NCBI GenBank assembly: GCA_016710285.1
Contig: JADJXR010000001.1
Span: 3,412,501 to 3,476,500, forward strand
Direction: 5' to 3'
Source: Chlorobiota bacterium
GTDB taxonomy: Bacteria; Bacteroidota; Ignavibacteria; OLB7
Length of the DNA: 64,000 nucleotides
The translations under genes and the position numbers were made by a program. The notes below the pieces were generated by a model. That model was not told the origin of the DNA. It saw only the letters and a program-made list of their open reading frames with translations, and did no database searches. Shown here in pieces: positions 62,034-64,000 of the stretch (positions are counted from its first letter, which is position 1; each line of letters starts with the position of its first letter).

Positions 62034-62082
62034 GAAACCGCAAAGGACACAAGGAATTATCCCTGTGTCCTTTCGGCGGTTT
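62034..62082 (-). terminator. Long hairpin after dksA
   Basis: A 13-bp stem (62042-62054 with 62061-62073, one mismatch), extended by GAAACCGC / GCGGTTT beyond a 2-base bulge, lies between dksA and lspA. The T tract is weak, so it may attenuate rather than stop transcription. Confidence 0.5.
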
Positions 62083-62097
62083 GGTTCGGTTTGTTCG

Positions 62098-63251
62098 TTA
62101 TTCTTCTTGGTCCAGTGCTTCTTTGTAAATCTTTCCGGGTTCGCACAGCTTGTTGGTGTTCTTGTACGTTGGGCAAACCTGCGCGATTGGGACCTCTAGC
62201 AACCGGCGGCTGTCCAGCCGAAGGCCACATTTGCGGCACATCCCGTAGGTTCCGTTGTGAATGCGAACCATTGCTTCCTCCAATCGCTTCAAGTAATCGG
62301 AGCCACGCTGAACTTCCAGGTATCGTTTCTCGCGCTCCATTGCGTCGGTCCCTTGCTCCATGTGAAGGGAGTAGGCACTGTTGTCGTCGGCGCTATCGCG
62401 TGAGGTGACTTCCTCCAGCAGGTCTTTGGCGATGTCAAGGTCTTTTATCTGTTCATCCCGCTTGTACTCGATGTTCTTGCGGAATTTCTCTAGGTCTTTT
62501 TGCGAAAACAGCTCGGCACTATTGCTTCCGGTTCGTGCCGAAAACATCTCGGTTGGGAGCTTGCTCAGCACTGCCTTTGCCGCTTTCTCTTTGGATCCTG
62601 CCGATCGTTTCTTTGTTGATTTATTGGTCACTTCTGCTACTGGTACGGATGATGATTGTTGAGCCGGGGCAGCCGCTGGCACGGTGGCTTGCGCCGCCGC
62701 AGCTGGCTTCGGTTTCGATGGTGCTGCTGGCGTAGCAGCACCCGCTTTCTTGGATGGAGTTGATGCCGCCGCCCCTTTGGTTGCGGCTTTCACTGACGGT
62801 GGCGTTTTGGCCACAGGAGCTTTTGCGGTTTTGGCCGCCGATTCCTTTGGGCTTGCCGCCGCTTTTTTTACCGCAGCTCCTGAGGGGGGTGTGGCTTTGC
62901 TTTTTGCGGCGGCGGCGGATGGTTTGGCCGGCTGTTTTGCCGCTGGTGCTCCCCTTTGGCTGCTGGCTTTGCGGCAGATTTCGCTGCCGGTTTTGCCGGC
63001 TGTGGTTTCGGTTTGGCAACCGCTGCGGAACCTCCTTTGGTGGCAGCCTTTGCAGGTGGGGCCTTTTTGGTTGCGGTTTTCACTTCAGTGTTGGTTGGCT
63101 TGGGCGCAGGTTGTTTTCCGGCAGCGGCTCCTTTTTTGGGGGCCGGTGTTGCTGCGGCTTTGGCTGGCTTGGCCGTTGCTTTCTTGGTTGAAGCTGGTTT
63201 GCTCGCCTTCGTTGCCGGTGTCGCGGCTGCTTTTGGTTTACTGGCTGCCAT
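62098..63251 (-). pseudogene. DksA/TraR-type regulator with long Lys/Ala/Pro tail, frameshifted
   Basis: Two open frames encode halves of one protein. From ATG 63251 a Lys/Ala/Pro-rich frame runs to about 62955. The same composition then resumes in another frame and leads into a DksA/TraR zinc-finger domain (about 62430-62100). One extra G in the run of four G (minus strand, 62954-62951) restores a continuous frame of about 384 residues. The domain has RDSADDNSAYSLHMEQGTDA and a CRKC-17-CPTY finger, with only three of four cysteines. DksA-like proteins bind RNA polymerase; the basic tail resembles histone H1. Position after ileS and before lspA is canonical. It may be a real mutation or a sequencing error. 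Confidence 0.7.
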
Positions 63252-63290
63252 AGCTTGTTCCCGAAATGAAAATGTGATGTGAAAGTTCTG

Positions 63291-64000
63291 TTAGGCTGCT
63301 TGCACGCTTTCGCTTCGCTCCAGTGATATCAGGCATGATTGGCCGTTGATCTCGGTTTGGCTTCCTTCATCGGCGGCTTGGCTAACGTCGGATTGGCGAA
63401 ACTCAACTTGCTGAAGCTCCACGGCCAGCGTCTCGGCCATGATGTATTCCCGTTGCAACTCCAACGCCTGGCGAAGCTCGTCGTGGCCGGTTGCGAACGA
63501 TAACCGGATGCGGTCCGAGACCTCAAGGCCGCTATCCTTCCGCAGGTTTTGCACGCGGTTTACGAACTCGCGGGCAAGCCCTTCCTGGCGGAGCGCGGCA
63601 TCCAGCTCGGTATCCAACGCCACGGTAATCGGGCCTTCGCTTGCCACCAGCCACCCCTCAATATCTTCGTGAATGATCTCGATATCTTCGGGGGCGATTT
63701 CCACGGGGTCATTGGAACCCAGCAGCAATTTCCCTTCGCTTTGAAGCTGGATAATTTGCGATTGCGTTAGCCCGTTAATCAGCCCCACCACTTCTTTCAC
63801 CCGCTTCCCAAACTTTGGCCCCAGTGCCTTGAAGTTCCCTTTTGCCCGAATCTTCACCACGTCCGACTGGCCGGCGCGAACGTACTCAATTCCCTTCACG
63901 TTCAGCTCATCCATGATGATTCCTTCCACGCGGCGGTAGTCGTCGCGCTCGGTTTCGTCGGCAACGGCAATCAGCAATCGCCGCAGCGGCTGGCGGACCT
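63291..64000 (-). CDS. ileS: Isoleucine-tRNA ligase, C-terminal part
   Basis: The last 236 residues of an isoleucyl-tRNA synthetase; the frame runs off the right edge. The fragment begins VRQPLRRLLIAVADETERDD and continues with IIMDELNVKGIEYV. It is the C-terminal anticodon-side DUF5915-type region of Bacteroidota and archaeal-like IleS (LREFVNRVQNLRKDSGL-like: LAREFVNRVQNLRKDSGLEV). The start codon lies outside the window; the TTG at 63977 is internal. dksA follows after 39 bases. Confidence 0.92.
   Translation of the reverse strand, partial: VRQPLRRLLIAVADETERDDYRRVEGIIMDELNVKGIEYVRAGQSDVVKIRAKGNFKALGPKFGKRVKEVVGLINGLTQSQIIQLQSEGKLLLGSNDPVEIAPEDIEIIHEDIEGWLVASEGPITVALDTELDAALRQEGLAREFVNRVQNLRKDSGLEVSDRIRLSFATGHDELRQALELQREYIMAETLAVELQQVEFRQSDVSQAADEGSQTEINGQSCLISLERSESVQAA

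Noticed and set aside
62944..62963. Programmed -1 ribosomal frameshift in the dksA gene
   Set aside because: The AAAGGGG run is out of phase with the zero-frame codons (AAA GGG GAG), so a tandem slip would break pairing; a one-base indel is simpler. Kept as a possibility in the finding.

Overview
The window is chromosomal DNA of a GC-rich bacterium of the Bacteroidota/Chlorobiota superphylum. A Kapabacteria (OPB56)-like lineage is my best guess, but this is inference. The grounds are six proteins with C-terminal type IX secretion (T9SS) sorting domains, a bacillithiol deacetylase (BshB1), few Shine-Dalgarno sites, and recurring TAnnTTTG-like boxes just upstream of start codons, which match the -7 element of Bacteroidota promoters. 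I see no prophage, insertion sequence, CRISPR array, rRNA or tRNA gene.

Layout. 0-6.4 kb: end of a metal ABC permease, a heme-binding protein, cmk, a YjbR protein, glgA, a CBM48-esterase and an ATP-grasp enzyme. 6.4-10.8 kb (minus): a glycolate oxidase operon glcD-glcE-[thiopurine/thiol methyltransferase]-glcF. 10.9-13.4 kb: a stress group of two tandem universal stress proteins and Hsp20. 13.5-16.1 kb: MgtE and a CobW-type metallochaperone GTPase. 16.3-19.1 kb: phenylacetyl-CoA epoxidase genes paaABCD without paaE. 19.1-28.9 kb: housekeeping and redox genes (COG2509 flavoprotein, Spy-like protein, phosphatase, bshB1, lipoprotein, RNase R, amino-acid-oxidase-like flavoprotein, MscS). 29-51 kb: a surface and secretion region, with a glycoside-hydrolase-like protein, two other T9SS cargo proteins, an OmpA-like protein and three tandem IgGFc-binding-domain paralogues. 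Inside it lie lexA plus its SOS-associated peptidase, and yicC-gmk-rpoZ. 51-55.4 kb: a TlpA thioredoxin, an anti-sigma-like membrane protein and a membrane-anchored STAND-type ATPase. 55.4-56.1 kb: a hairpin-rich repeat array holding a 218-bp tandem duplication. 56.1-61.2 kb: an active rhomboid, a multi-pass glycosyltransferase-like protein, a rhomboid pseudoprotease and nuoC-nuoD. 61.2-64 kb (minus): ileS-dksA-lspA, with dksA frameshifted inside a long histone-H1-like tail.

Functionally the window mixes core metabolism (glycogen, glycolate, phenylacetate, complex I) with secreted surface proteins. The points most worth following up are the STAND ATPase and its divergent partner, the structured repeat family (copies also at 5.1 and 15.0 kb), the apparently catalytically dead glycoside-hydrolase-like protein, the methyltransferase inside the glycolate operon, the dksA frameshift, and apparent leaderless promoters.
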